Source: JBMNOI01 sp050942995
GTDB taxonomy: Bacteria; Chloroflexota; Anaerolineae; UBA1429
Direction of reading: 5' to 3'
Assembly: GCA_050942995.1 (NCBI GenBank)
Contig: JBMNOI010000080.1
Location: forward strand, 1 to 17,394
DNA length: 17,394 nt
Shown here in pieces: positions 1 through 7,957 of the stretch (position 1 is its first letter; every line of letters starts with the position of its first letter). The notes under the pieces were generated by a model, which searched no databases, was not told the origin of the DNA, and was given only the letters and a program-made list of their open reading frames with translations. The translations under genes were made by a program, and so were the position numbers.

Positions 1-108
1 CGGCCCCGAAAGATGATGATGATTCGGTGTCTGTAGCGCTTCAAGAATGAGGGCAGAGAGGCCCTTTACCGCCTCTGCATAAAAGGTGTGCGTATCACAA
101 CGAGGGGA
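1..108. other. Intergenic tail downstream of the membrane-protein gene
   Basis: No gene is supported here. Read on the minus strand it follows the stop codon of the GT-C-like gene and contains an imperfect hairpin (GCAGAGGC near position 82 pairing with GCCTCTCTGC near 55), but without a clear U-run behind it, so a terminator is only possible. A short GAT-rich run lies at about 12-23. The window edge prevents further interpretation. Confidence 0.4.
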
Positions 109-2367
109 TCAACTTGCAGAGATATTTACCGGTTCAAAGGTCACGTAATCGACGGACGGCTCGCTCCCCGATACGGGCAGGCGCTCGGATGTCTCCAAGC
201 GATAGAGCCCCACACGCAGAGTATACTGCCCCGCGGGGAGATCGTCGGGGAGCTGCAAGAGATGGTGGTCGCGTACCTGCTCGTTCAGGCGCCAGAGACT
301 TGTGGGGTAATCATCGTGCACCGGCTGACTATCCACCTGGGCCACGATTTCGCCCTCTTCATCAACCAGATGGATAAAGACAGTATAGTCATGCTCGATG
401 GATCGCATCGCCAACCAGTACAGCGTCACTCCCCAGGTGTCGCCCGCTGCAGGTTCCTCTGTCGACAGATCATATCCCAGCAAGGTGATCTGCTGGCCCA
501 GCCCCACCTTGACCGGATACTGCGCCGCATATTCTTCCGCCACCGGAGGGGCGATGCGCAGCTGCATGATCTTTGGGCATCCGCCCAATGACTGCCCGTC
601 CAGATCGCTCGCCATCAGCGGATCGGTCGCGTCATCGGCGCGCACGCTCAGGCGCACTACACCCGCCGTCGGCGCCGCCGCATCCGCATCGATGGGAATC
701 GCATAATCATCCACAATTACTTCGCCGGGGATCCAGCGATGCGTGGGATAACCACCGGCGCCGGGATAGGAATCCATTCGGCCAATCTGCTCTCCTTCTC
801 TGCCGAGCACCACCATCGACATGGTGTGGGTTTTTTCTATGCGCTTGAGGGCAAGCCAGTAGAGACGAACGGTCAGCGTATTTCCCACTTTGATGCCGTC
901 ATGGGGCGTGCTATAGCCCAGCAACACCATCTCGTCGCCAAAGCGGATATGAAGATCGTGGATGGATTCAGGTACCTGCTCCATCGTCAGGCGCTGGGGG
1001 GGACTGTATGTCGGCGCGATGTAGCGGAAGGGAACCGCCGCCGATACGGCAAAAAGTACGCCGGAAAACAGCAGGGCGACGGTATAACGATAGCGCCGTG
1101 AGATCCAGCCGATGACACCGACAAAGATAAAGAAAGAGATGGCGGCGATGGCCGGAAACAGCATCTGTCCCTGGGGTTGAATGCCCATAACCGTCCGAAA
1201 CACAAACGACAGCCCGACAACGGCCACCCAGTATGCGGGAAATAATCCCACGCCTTCGACATAGCGACGCATATCGAGACGCCGCCAGTGAGCCTGCGCC
1301 AGAATGATCAGCAGGCCGCTGCCACCGAGGATGGTGAGAATACGCATGACGTTGTAAAACAGCTCATCGGCGGGCACATTGGCCCACCCGAAAACTCCCC
1401 AGTAGGAGAGAAAGGTCTGTTGCACCAGATGAGCCACACCACCAAAGGCTGCGCCCCCATCGGCACGGTCACCGCCGATCAACGTACGCCAGTAAGCAGA
1501 GGCGTGCAGGCCATACCACCACAGCCCGATCAGAAGCGATACTCCGGTAGCGATCAACACAGGTCGCATCATGGCATCGCGCGTCACACGCCCCGTACGG
1601 CGATGCTCGGCCAGGGCCAGAGCCCCCGGAAGCAACAACAAGGCGATCCAGCCGATGCTATGCGCCAGTGCGGCCAGCCCCACCCCGATGCCCAGCGCCA
1701 CCGGCATGTGCCGAAACTGTATCGTTCCGTTGCTCAGGCGCAACGTGACATAGAACAGGGCGGTGATGATCAGGACGACCAGCGCCACATTGTTCACCGT
1801 GGAACTGATAAAAAGGAACTGTGGGTTAAAAGCCACCAGGGCCGTGGTGCCCAGGGAGAGATCGCGGCGTCCGGGCAATAGCGCCTCGACCATGGCATAG
1901 GTCAGCACCACCGTGCCCAACGAAAAGATCACCGAGAGCAGGCGCAACAGGCGCACTCGCCAGATCACGCCGCCCGGCAATGCCTCGTCGGGGCCTGTAT
2001 GCAAGAGGGCGTTTCTGTTATGCGGCGTACCGGGCAAGCCCAGTACGGCGTGTGGATTGCTCTGGTAATGAGCGCCCCCATCATCGCCCCATGCAGTAAA
2101 CACCGCGCCGATGGCGTAATAGAGTGGGGGCTGGCGAAATTCGGCGCTGCAAAGATCACCGGCATCGGTGACCTGCGCCCGGCCGAAAAGCTGACGGGTA
2201 TATAGATAGTGGCAGGGTTCATTGGAAGCTTCGAACACCGGGGTGACAGAGGCATAGAGCGTACCCAGAACGGCAAAGGCCACGACGCTGGCCATCAGCC
2301 CCCAGTGCCTCCTGGCCAGCGCGACCAGGCGCATTGAGAACATCCGTATATGCTGCGTTGTGAGCAT
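109..2367 (-). CDS. GT-C-like polytopic membrane protein with two C-terminal beta-rich repeats
   Basis: A 752-residue integral membrane protein, probably a GT-C-type (PMT/ArnT or DUF2142-like) glycosyltransferase using a lipid-linked sugar. A first hydrophobic helix at about 24-42 is followed by an extracytoplasmic-loop motif FEASNEPCHY (45-54) and a QPPLYY motif (79-84). Both resemble the PDEPxH...QPPLYY arrangement of such proteins, but with Asn-Glu where Asp-Glu is usual. About ten further hydrophobic segments run to residue about 447. The C-terminal 280 residues are soluble and contain two related units (about 473-605 and 619-750), each with a LLGY...LYWLA core and a V-DS-P...YPT-W segment. 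The start at 2367 has an AGGAG box 4 nt upstream. It is the last gene of the sugar cluster, 93 nt after the GT4 gene, and may have its own -10. The family call is by pattern; substrate and product are unknown. Confidence 0.7.
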   Translation of the reverse strand: MLTTQHIRMFSMRLVALARRHWGLMASVVAFAVLGTLYASVTPVFEASNEPCHYLYTRQLFGRAQVTDAGDLCSAEFRQPPLYYAIGAVFTAWGDDGGAHYQSNPHAVLGLPGTPHNRNALLHTGPDEALPGGVIWRVRLLRLLSVIFSLGTVVLTYAMVEALLPGRRDLSLGTTALVAFNPQFLFISSTVNNVALVVLIITALFYVTLRLSNGTIQFRHMPVALGIGVGLAALAHSIGWIALLLLPGALALAEHRRTGRVTRDAMMRPVLIATGVSLLIGLWWYGLHASAYWRTLIGGDRADGGAAFGGVAHLVQQTFLSYWGVFGWANVPADELFYNVMRILTILGGSGLLIILAQAHWRRLDMRRYVEGVGLFPAYWVAVVGLSFVFRTVMGIQPQGQMLFPAIAAISFFIFVGVIGWISRRYRYTVALLFSGVLFAVSAAVPFRYIAPTYSPPQRLTMEQVPESIHDLHIRFGDEMVLLGYSTPHDGIKVGNTLTVRLYWLALKRIEKTHTMSMVVLGREGEQIGRMDSYPGAGGYPTHRWIPGEVIVDDYAIPIDADAAAPTAGVVRLSVRADDATDPLMASDLDGQSLGGCPKIMQLRIAPPVAEEYAAQYPVKVGLGQQITLLGYDLSTEEPAAGDTWGVTLYWLAMRSIEHDYTVFIHLVDEEGEIVAQVDSQPVHDDYPTSLWRLNEQVRDHHLLQLPDDLPAGQYTLRVGLYRLETSERLPVSGSEPSVDYVTFEPVNISAS

Positions 2368-2402
2368 GTGACTCCTGTTAGGATGCGGCTCTTGACCACA
2401 CC

Positions 2403-2460
2403 ATTATACTACCAGACCGGCAGGAGGCGAAAAAGGAGCCTCCCGCACCCCATGAGCCCA
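2403..2460 (-). promoter_or_regulatory. Possible internal promoter and hairpin before the GT-C-like gene
   Basis: The gap after the GT4 stop contains an inverted repeat, GGAGGC (2423-2428) with GCCTCC (2438-2443), that lacks a following U-run. A perfect minus-strand TATAAT at 2408-2403 comes next, about 36 nt before the start codon. No good -35 hexamer is visible at the right spacing, so this is a weak promoter candidate. Confidence 0.35.
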
Positions 2461-3636
2461 TTACCGGGGCAACACACGGGTGTACAGGTCGATGGTTCGC
2501 GCGGCGATCTCGTCCCAGTCGAACAGCCGGGCCAGATCTCGCGCACCGACGCCCAAACGCTCTCTCAGCGCTCCATCGTCAGCCAGACGAATCACGCCAT
2601 CGGCCAGTGCCCCGGCGTCGCAGGGCGGCACCAGCCAGATATTCTCTCCGTGCACCAGCTCATCCAGATGGACTTGTGGATGGGTGCTCACCACCGGCAT
2701 GCCGTGCTCGATCGCCGCCATCAGGCTGCCCCGACGAAACGAGGCCCCATCGCGATAGGGCAACACACAGATATCGGCGCTGAGAAAGGCGGCCGAGATC
2801 TCCCGAGACGTCAAAAAGCCGGTCCAGATCACCCGCCGCTCGAGACCCAGGTCACGAATCGACTCCTGCACACGAGATAGATAGGCCCGATTGGTGGGAT
2901 CGCTGGCGCCCACATTCCCACCGATCATCAGCAGATAGGCGTCGCGGCCCCGGCGGCACAATATATCGAGTGCGGCGATCAGCTCCTCGCCGCCCTTACT
3001 GTCGTTGAGAAAGCCGAAATAGCACAACAGCAGCCCATCCTCGCCCACGCCATACCGGGCCCGCCACACGGTACGGTCCATCTCCTCAGGGGGAGCGCAA
3101 GAGATGTTGCTGCCAATGGGGATGACCTCCAGATGCGAGATGCCCTGCCGATCCGCCAACATCAATCGGTCCTCTTCGTTGGTCACGATCGTGGCCCGAC
3201 ATCCCTGCGCCAGAGCCAGGTTGGCCCAGCGCCGCACCGGCCCCGCTTTGGGAAAGAGATAGGGAACCCGCAGGTCGTGAAACGTCACGACGAACGGCGT
3301 ATGGCGGAACCGGCGCGGAAGCAAATTGATGGCAGGGTGCATGCCATACGCGGCGGTCTGATATTGAATATGCACCACATCCGTCGGATCGCCACGCAAA
3401 AGGTCGCCCACCGCGCTGTACAGGCTGCCCCAGCGCCAATCTCGCATCGTGGCATGAACGCGCACCGCTCCGTCGCTGCCATCCCGGCCCGCCGCGGCGT
3501 GATGCGATGTGAGCACCTGCACCATAGCACCCCGATCGACCAGCGCCTCGCTCAGCACCCGCGTATAGTCTCCCACTCCCCCCTCCATGGGGGGATACTC
3601 GCCCGAGATGAGCAGCACTCGCGGCGTGGCGCTCAT
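2461..3636 (-). CDS. GT4-family glycosyltransferase (GT-B fold)
   Basis: A 391-residue glycosyltransferase expected to transfer a sugar from a nucleotide donor to a growing glycan on the cytoplasmic side. The N-terminal Rossmann half opens with RVLLISGEYPPMEGGVGDYT (6-25), typical of the GT4 acceptor domain. The C-terminal half has the donor-site pattern CVLPYRDG...RRGSLMAAIEHGMPVVST near residues 310-345, where a conserved Glu contacts the nucleotide sugar in this family. The open frame extends 70 codons upstream, but that part lies inside the GT2 gene. The ATG at 3636 has a GGAGGGG box 6-8 nt upstream and gives the normal family length. The start overlaps the GT2 stop as ATGA, suggesting translational coupling. 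The family assignment is secure; donor and acceptor are unknown, though GDP-D-rhamnose or GDP-mannose are candidates from context. Confidence 0.88.
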   Translation of the reverse strand: MSATPRVLLISGEYPPMEGGVGDYTRVLSEALVDRGAMVQVLTSHHAAAGRDGSDGAVRVHATMRDWRWGSLYSAVGDLLRGDPTDVVHIQYQTAAYGMHPAINLLPRRFRHTPFVVTFHDLRVPYLFPKAGPVRRWANLALAQGCRATIVTNEEDRLMLADRQGISHLEVIPIGSNISCAPPEEMDRTVWRARYGVGEDGLLLCYFGFLNDSKGGEELIAALDILCRRGRDAYLLMIGGNVGASDPTNRAYLSRVQESIRDLGLERRVIWTGFLTSREISAAFLSADICVLPYRDGASFRRGSLMAAIEHGMPVVSTHPQVHLDELVHGENIWLVPPCDAGALADGVIRLADDGALRERLGVGARDLARLFDWDEIAARTIDLYTRVLPR

Positions 3637-4658
3637 GATGTCCCCTCCACCCTCGATATTCCCAGATGAGACGTTCCGCACATGGCATCCGTCGGCATCA
3701 ATCGCGAACGCAATACCTGCCGGTACACCGCCATCCGTGTCCGTCGTAACGATCGTCGATGTCCGAGGAGATATTTGGCCATCTCTTCGCCAAGCCGAAA
3801 CACATAGCCGGCCAATAAGAACAGTCGCAAGAGACCGGCCTTCCATACACCGTGGTGCTTGCGGAAATAGAGCACCTTGCTGGTCTCGAAATGAATGTGT
3901 CGAGCCGCCCCCGCCTGCTCGCTACTGCGCCCCTCATAGTGCACCACCTCGGCCCGGGGCAGATAGACGGTACTCCATCCGGCATCGACGATGCGGCGAC
4001 ACCAATCCAGCTCTTCCGAATACATGAAAAAGCGCTCGTCCAGCAGGCCCACTGCCCGCATGGCCTCGCCCCGCACCATCATACAGGCACCCACCACCCA
4101 ATCCACTTTCTGCTCGATTCCGGCGGGGACGTCATCCACGTGGTAGGCCAGAGCCCAGCGGTTGCGGGGAAAGCGCTGGTGCAATATGGTGCTCTCCATG
4201 AGGGCCATGCCCAGTGTGGGGAAACGGCGCCGGGACGACTGAACCGTGCCGTCACCGTAATAGAGCCGTGGCCCCAGCACCCCGACATCAGGATGCGACT
4301 CCATATAATCCAGCATCACGATGAGGGCATCGCCCAGCACACGGGTATCGGGGTTTAGCAACAGAACGTAGCGCCCCTGACAGCGCCGCAGAGCCAGATT
4401 GTTCCCGCGAGTAAAACCCAGATTGACATCGCTCTCGATGAGCTGCGCCCAGGGGAAGGTCTCGCGCACTATATCGGGACTGCCGTCCGTCGAGGCGTTA
4501 TCGACGACATAGACCCGGACGGTGTATTGCCCCAGATGGAGTGTGCCCCGCCCGTCCAGTTGCGCCCCCGGCGTCGCCAGGATCGACTCGAGACAGGCGC
4601 GCAACAGGTCGCGCACATTCCAGTTGACGATGACGATATCGAGATCGGTAGGGGGCAT
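3633..4658 (-). CDS. GT2-family glycosyltransferase, rhamnosyltransferase-like
   Basis: A 341-residue inverting GT-A glycosyltransferase of the WbbL/rhamnosyltransferase type. The sequence opens DLDIVIVNWNVRDLL (6-20) and has VDNASTDGS (52-60) for nucleotide binding, the NLGFTRGNN motif (79-87), LLNPDT (100-105) as the metal-binding DXD equivalent, and the EELDWCRR motif (215-222) carrying the probable catalytic acid. A moderately hydrophobic stretch at 274-288 may sit at the membrane. The ATG at 4658 was chosen because the upstream part of the open frame overlaps tatD; the stop of tatD is one base away. The gene ends in an ATGA overlap with the GT4 gene. Its position after rmd and gmd makes a D-rhamnose or mannose donor plausible. 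The linkage cannot be read from sequence. Confidence 0.88.
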   Translation of the reverse strand: MPPTDLDIVIVNWNVRDLLRACLESILATPGAQLDGRGTLHLGQYTVRVYVVDNASTDGSPDIVRETFPWAQLIESDVNLGFTRGNNLALRRCQGRYVLLLNPDTRVLGDALIVMLDYMESHPDVGVLGPRLYYGDGTVQSSRRRFPTLGMALMESTILHQRFPRNRWALAYHVDDVPAGIEQKVDWVVGACMMVRGEAMRAVGLLDERFFMYSEELDWCRRIVDAGWSTVYLPRAEVVHYEGRSSEQAGAARHIHFETSKVLYFRKHHGVWKAGLLRLFLLAGYVFRLGEEMAKYLLGHRRSLRRTRMAVYRQVLRSRLMPTDAMCGTSHLGISRVEGTS

Positions 4659-4659
4659 A

Positions 4660-5445
4660 TCAGGGCACCTCGAACAGGCGACAGGCATTCTCGGTTGTGC
4701 GTCGAACCAGATCATCCGGCGGCATGTCCAGCTCTTGAGCGATTCGGGCCGCCACATAACGCACAAAGGTCGGCTCGTTACGGTGGCCCCGTTTGGGATG
4801 CGGCGCCAGATAGGGGCAGTCGGTTTCGATGAGCAATCGATCCGGCGGCACCTTTCGAACAATGTCGGGCAGATGACGCACATTTTTGAACGTGATCGGC
4901 CCGGCGATGCCGATATACAGCCCTCGCGCAATCGCCCATTCGGCCATGGCCTCGTCCGCGAGGAAGCAGTGCATCACGCCACGTAGCGGCGGTGCTTCAT
5001 CCAGCAGCCGGCGGGTATCCTCGTCGGCCTCGCGATTATGTAAAATCACCGGCAGATCCAGCGCCGCCGCCAGCTCTAACTGGCGCGCCATCACCGCCTG
5101 CTGCACATGGTGTGGCGAGAAATCGTAATGATAGTCCAGCCCGATCTCACCGATGGCGACCACATCCGGGCTGCGGGCCAGATCGGCCAGCCGCTCCATG
5201 GCGTCCTCGTCCACCTCACCGGCCGCATTCAGCACCGTAGAGGCCCGGTGCCCGTGTACGCCGACCGCCGCATAGATACCGGGCCACCCGGCGGCCAGAG
5301 CGATCTCTTGCGCGCTGCTCTCCAGATCCGAGCCACAGGTCACCATACGGGTTACGCCGGCCTCATAGGCGCGGGCAATCACCTCCGCGCGGTCCTCATC
5401 GAACCGCGCGGATTCCAGATGGGTGTGTGTATCAAAAAGATCCAT
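4660..5445 (-). CDS. tatD: TatD-family metal-dependent hydrolase/DNase
   Basis: A 261-residue TIM-barrel metallohydrolase of the TatD family, whose members act as metal-dependent 3'-5' exonucleases and in some species as D-aminoacyl-tRNA deacylases. The metal site is complete: DTHTHLE (5-11; His7 and His9), GEIGLDY (99-105; Glu100), LHNRE (135-139; His136), HCF (159-161; His159) and ETDCP (207-211; Asp209). Length is normal. The ATG at 5445 begins MDLFDTHTH, the usual family start; the longer frame runs into the mutase gene. There are 7 nt between the mutase stop and this start and no strong Shine-Dalgarno, so translation may depend on coupling. It is an unexpected member of a sugar gene set and is probably a housekeeping passenger. 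Confidence 0.92.
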   Translation of the reverse strand: MDLFDTHTHLESARFDEDRAEVIARAYEAGVTRMVTCGSDLESSAQEIALAAGWPGIYAAVGVHGHRASTVLNAAGEVDEDAMERLADLARSPDVVAIGEIGLDYHYDFSPHHVQQAVMARQLELAAALDLPVILHNREADEDTRRLLDEAPPLRGVMHCFLADEAMAEWAIARGLYIGIAGPITFKNVRHLPDIVRKVPPDRLLIETDCPYLAPHPKRGHRNEPTFVRYVAARIAQELDMPPDDLVRRTTENACRLFEVP

Positions 5446-5452
5446 AAAACAC

Positions 5453-6883
5453 TCAGGCCGACAGGCCGGCCAGCGCAAGCCCTTCAGCCAGCAGATCCTG
5501 CACCTTGTCCTCGTGCGTCGTCTCGCAGTAGACGCGAATCACCGGCTCGGTGCCTGAAAAGCGCACCAGCATCCAACCGCCATCCTCAAGCACGTAACGA
5601 TAACCGTCACGATCGTCGATCTCGTTCACCTTGAGGCCGGCCAGTGAATCGGGCCGGGCGGCGGCCACGCGCGCCAGCACCTCGGGGCGTTGCTCGGGCG
5701 TCATGCGTCGATCGATCCGATCGTAGTAGTGGGCGCCCACCAGCTCAAAGATGCGCTCCAGCAGGCCACTAGGCGAAAGCCCCGTCTGCACCATCAGATC
5801 CAGCAGATAGAGACCGGCCAGCAGGCCGTCACGCTCGGGCATATGCCCTCGGAAAGCGAATCCACCGCTCTCCTCGCCGCCTATCAGGGCGTCTACGCGT
5901 ATCATCTCGGGCGCCACATACTTGAACCCCACGCCCGTCTCGTACACGTCCACGCCATAGCGGGCGGCCAGCTTGTTGGCCATCACCGTCGTGCTCACCG
6001 TGCGCACCAGAGGGCCACGCTGACCGCGCACATCCAGCAGATAGTAGGCCAGCAGGGCGTACACCTGCAACTGATTGATGAACACCCCCTGCTCACTGAC
6101 AAAGCCGACCCGATCGGCGTCCCCGTCAAAGGCCACCCCCGCTGCGGCGTTCCACTCGGGCACGGTGCGCAGCAGAGTTTGCAGATTTTCGACAATTGGC
6201 TCGGGCCGTTGCATCTCGGGGAACACGGGGTTGCGATGGCCGTGAATCTCGTTGAGCTGCGTCTTGCCGCCGCCCAGGATCCGGGGGAACCAGCCCTGGC
6301 CCACGCCCCACATGGGGTCGGCTACCACACGCAGACCGGCATCCTTGATGGGCTGCACGTCGATGAGTTCGTGTAGATGCTCCAGGTACGGCTCCTGCGG
6401 ATCGATAATCTGAATCAGCCCCTCTTTGACGGCCCGATCATAGTCCGTATGCTTTACCCGGCCGGACTCTTGCGCCGCGCCGATACGCTCCTCGACCAGG
6501 GCGAGCGTCTCGGGCGCTGCCGCCCCGGCATAAGAAGAACGCAGCTTGTAGCCATTATCTGTGGGCGGATTGTGGCTGGCGGTGATCCAGATGCCGCCAC
6601 CGGTTCGGTACGGCAAAATGGCGTACGAGAGAACGGGCGTCGGCGCAGCCCTGTCGGCGAGATAGACGCGTACCCCGTTGCCGGCCAGCACCTCGGCCAC
6701 TGCCCGGGCGAAATCTTCGGAGCGAAACCGTGTGTCATAACCTACGATCATACCTTGCTCGGCCAGCCCCTCGGCGACGATATAATCCGCCGTCCCCTGG
6801 GCACAGTAGCGCACATTCTCAAAGGTATAATCCTCGGCAATGCCGGCGCGCCAACCATCCGTTCCGAACTTGATCTTGGCCAT
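5453..6883 (-). CDS. Phosphomannomutase/phosphoglucomutase (alpha-D-phosphohexomutase)
   Basis: A 476-residue cytosolic phosphohexomutase that interconverts hexose-6-phosphate and hexose-1-phosphate. All four functional motifs are present: ITASHNP with the phosphoserine Ser103 (100-106), the magnesium loop DGDADR (253-258), the sugar-specificity loop GEESGG (336-341), and the phosphate-binding loop RFSGTEP (441-447). The ATG at 6883 (MAKIKFGTDGWRAG) is preceded by a GGGAG box; an in-frame ATG eight codons earlier places this box inside the gene and is less likely. The GEESGG loop leaves mannose and glucose specificity open. With gmd upstream, supplying mannose-1-phosphate for GDP-mannose is the attractive role. 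No GDP-mannose pyrophosphorylase gene is in the window. Confidence 0.9.
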   Translation of the reverse strand: MAKIKFGTDGWRAGIAEDYTFENVRYCAQGTADYIVAEGLAEQGMIVGYDTRFRSEDFARAVAEVLAGNGVRVYLADRAAPTPVLSYAILPYRTGGGIWITASHNPPTDNGYKLRSSYAGAAAPETLALVEERIGAAQESGRVKHTDYDRAVKEGLIQIIDPQEPYLEHLHELIDVQPIKDAGLRVVADPMWGVGQGWFPRILGGGKTQLNEIHGHRNPVFPEMQRPEPIVENLQTLLRTVPEWNAAAGVAFDGDADRVGFVSEQGVFINQLQVYALLAYYLLDVRGQRGPLVRTVSTTVMANKLAARYGVDVYETGVGFKYVAPEMIRVDALIGGEESGGFAFRGHMPERDGLLAGLYLLDLMVQTGLSPSGLLERIFELVGAHYYDRIDRRMTPEQRPEVLARVAAARPDSLAGLKVNEIDDRDGYRYVLEDGGWMLVRFSGTEPVIRVYCETTHEDKVQDLLAEGLALAGLSA

Positions 6884-6953
6884 CTTACCACTCCCTAACT
6901 GATCCATCTGTCAAGAGATCGCTGAATCGCTATCGGCCGCTAAGAGCCTGACG

Positions 6954-7928
6954 TCAGCAATCCATCTCTTTACGCAAAGCCTGCAGATCCGCATCGACCA
7001 TCATGTGAACCAATTCTTCAAAGCTCACCGTCGGCTCCCAGCCAAGCTTTTCCCGCGCCTTGGAGGCATCGCCCACCAACTGGGCAACCTCGGCCGGACG
7101 AATGAGACTCGAATCGATGACCACATGGTCGCGATAGTCCAGGTCCAGGTAGCTAAAGGCGCACTCTAGCAGCTCACGCACCGAGCGCGTATCGCCGGTG
7201 GCGATGACATAGTCGTCCGGCTCGTCTTGCTGAAGCATGAGCCACATGGCCCGCACATAGTCCCCGGCAAAGCCCCAGTCGCGCATCGCATCCAGATTGC
7301 CCATGGGAAGCTTGTCGGCCAGCCCCAGCTTGATTCGGACGGCATTGTAGGTGACTTTGCGGGTGACGAATTCGAGGCCACGGCGCGGCGATTCGTGGTT
7401 GAACAGAATACCCGAGACGCCAAAGAGCCCATAGCTCTCGCGATAGTTCACCGTGATCCAGTGACCATACACCTTGGCCACGCCATAGGGGCTGCGGGGG
7501 TAAAAGGGCGTGCGCTCGGTTTGCGGCACCTCGACCACCTTGCCAAACATCTCACTGCTGGAGGCCTGGTAAAAGCGAATCGAGGGATCGACCATGCGAA
7601 TGGCGTCCAGCACCCGCGTCACACCGAGGGCGGTGAATTCGCCGGTAAGCACCGGCTGATCCCATGATGTGGGCACAAACGACTGCGCCGCGAGGTTGTA
7701 CACCTCTTGCGGGCGATGCTCCCGCAGAATATCCATGAGCGACACCTGGTCCAACAGGTCGCCCGGAACAATGGTGATGCGATCTACAATATGCTGAATA
7801 CGCTGAAAGTTGGGCATACTCGATCGGCGCACCATGCCGATAACCTCATAGCCCTTTTCCAACAAAAACTCGGCCAGATACGACCCATCCTGTCCGGTGA
7901 TGCCGGTGATCAATGCTTTTTTGGTCAT
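6954..7928 (-). CDS. gmd: GDP-mannose 4,6-dehydratase
   Basis: A 324-residue short-chain dehydrogenase/reductase of the extended type that turns GDP-D-mannose into GDP-4-keto-6-deoxy-D-mannose. The NADP-binding motif GITGQDGSYLAE (9-20) is the signature form for Gmd. The active site shows ASSSEMFG (122-129) and YGVAK (148-152; Tyr148, Lys152). LFNHESPRRG (175-184) is also a classic Gmd motif. Length matches the shorter bacterial enzymes. The ATG at 7928 has a GAGAG box. It lies 29 nt after rmd and 70 nt before the mutase, so all three are probably cotranscribed. The assignment is strong. Confidence 0.95.
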   Translation of the reverse strand: MTKKALITGITGQDGSYLAEFLLEKGYEVIGMVRRSSMPNFQRIQHIVDRITIVPGDLLDQVSLMDILREHRPQEVYNLAAQSFVPTSWDQPVLTGEFTALGVTRVLDAIRMVDPSIRFYQASSSEMFGKVVEVPQTERTPFYPRSPYGVAKVYGHWITVNYRESYGLFGVSGILFNHESPRRGLEFVTRKVTYNAVRIKLGLADKLPMGNLDAMRDWGFAGDYVRAMWLMLQQDEPDDYVIATGDTRSVRELLECAFSYLDLDYRDHVVIDSSLIRPAEVAQLVGDASKAREKLGWEPTVSFEELVHMMVDADLQALRKEMDC

Positions 7929-7957
7929 GGTCTCTCAATCCACCTCGTATGGCTGGA

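Noticed and set aside
2423..2443. Hairpin after the GT4 gene as a terminator
   Set aside because: The 6-bp stem has no U-run behind it on the minus strand, so operon read-through into the membrane-protein gene remains likely.
6909..6914. Minus-strand TTGACA before the phosphohexomutase gene
   Set aside because: The expected -10 place falls on the Shine-Dalgarno and start codon and does not resemble TATAAT.
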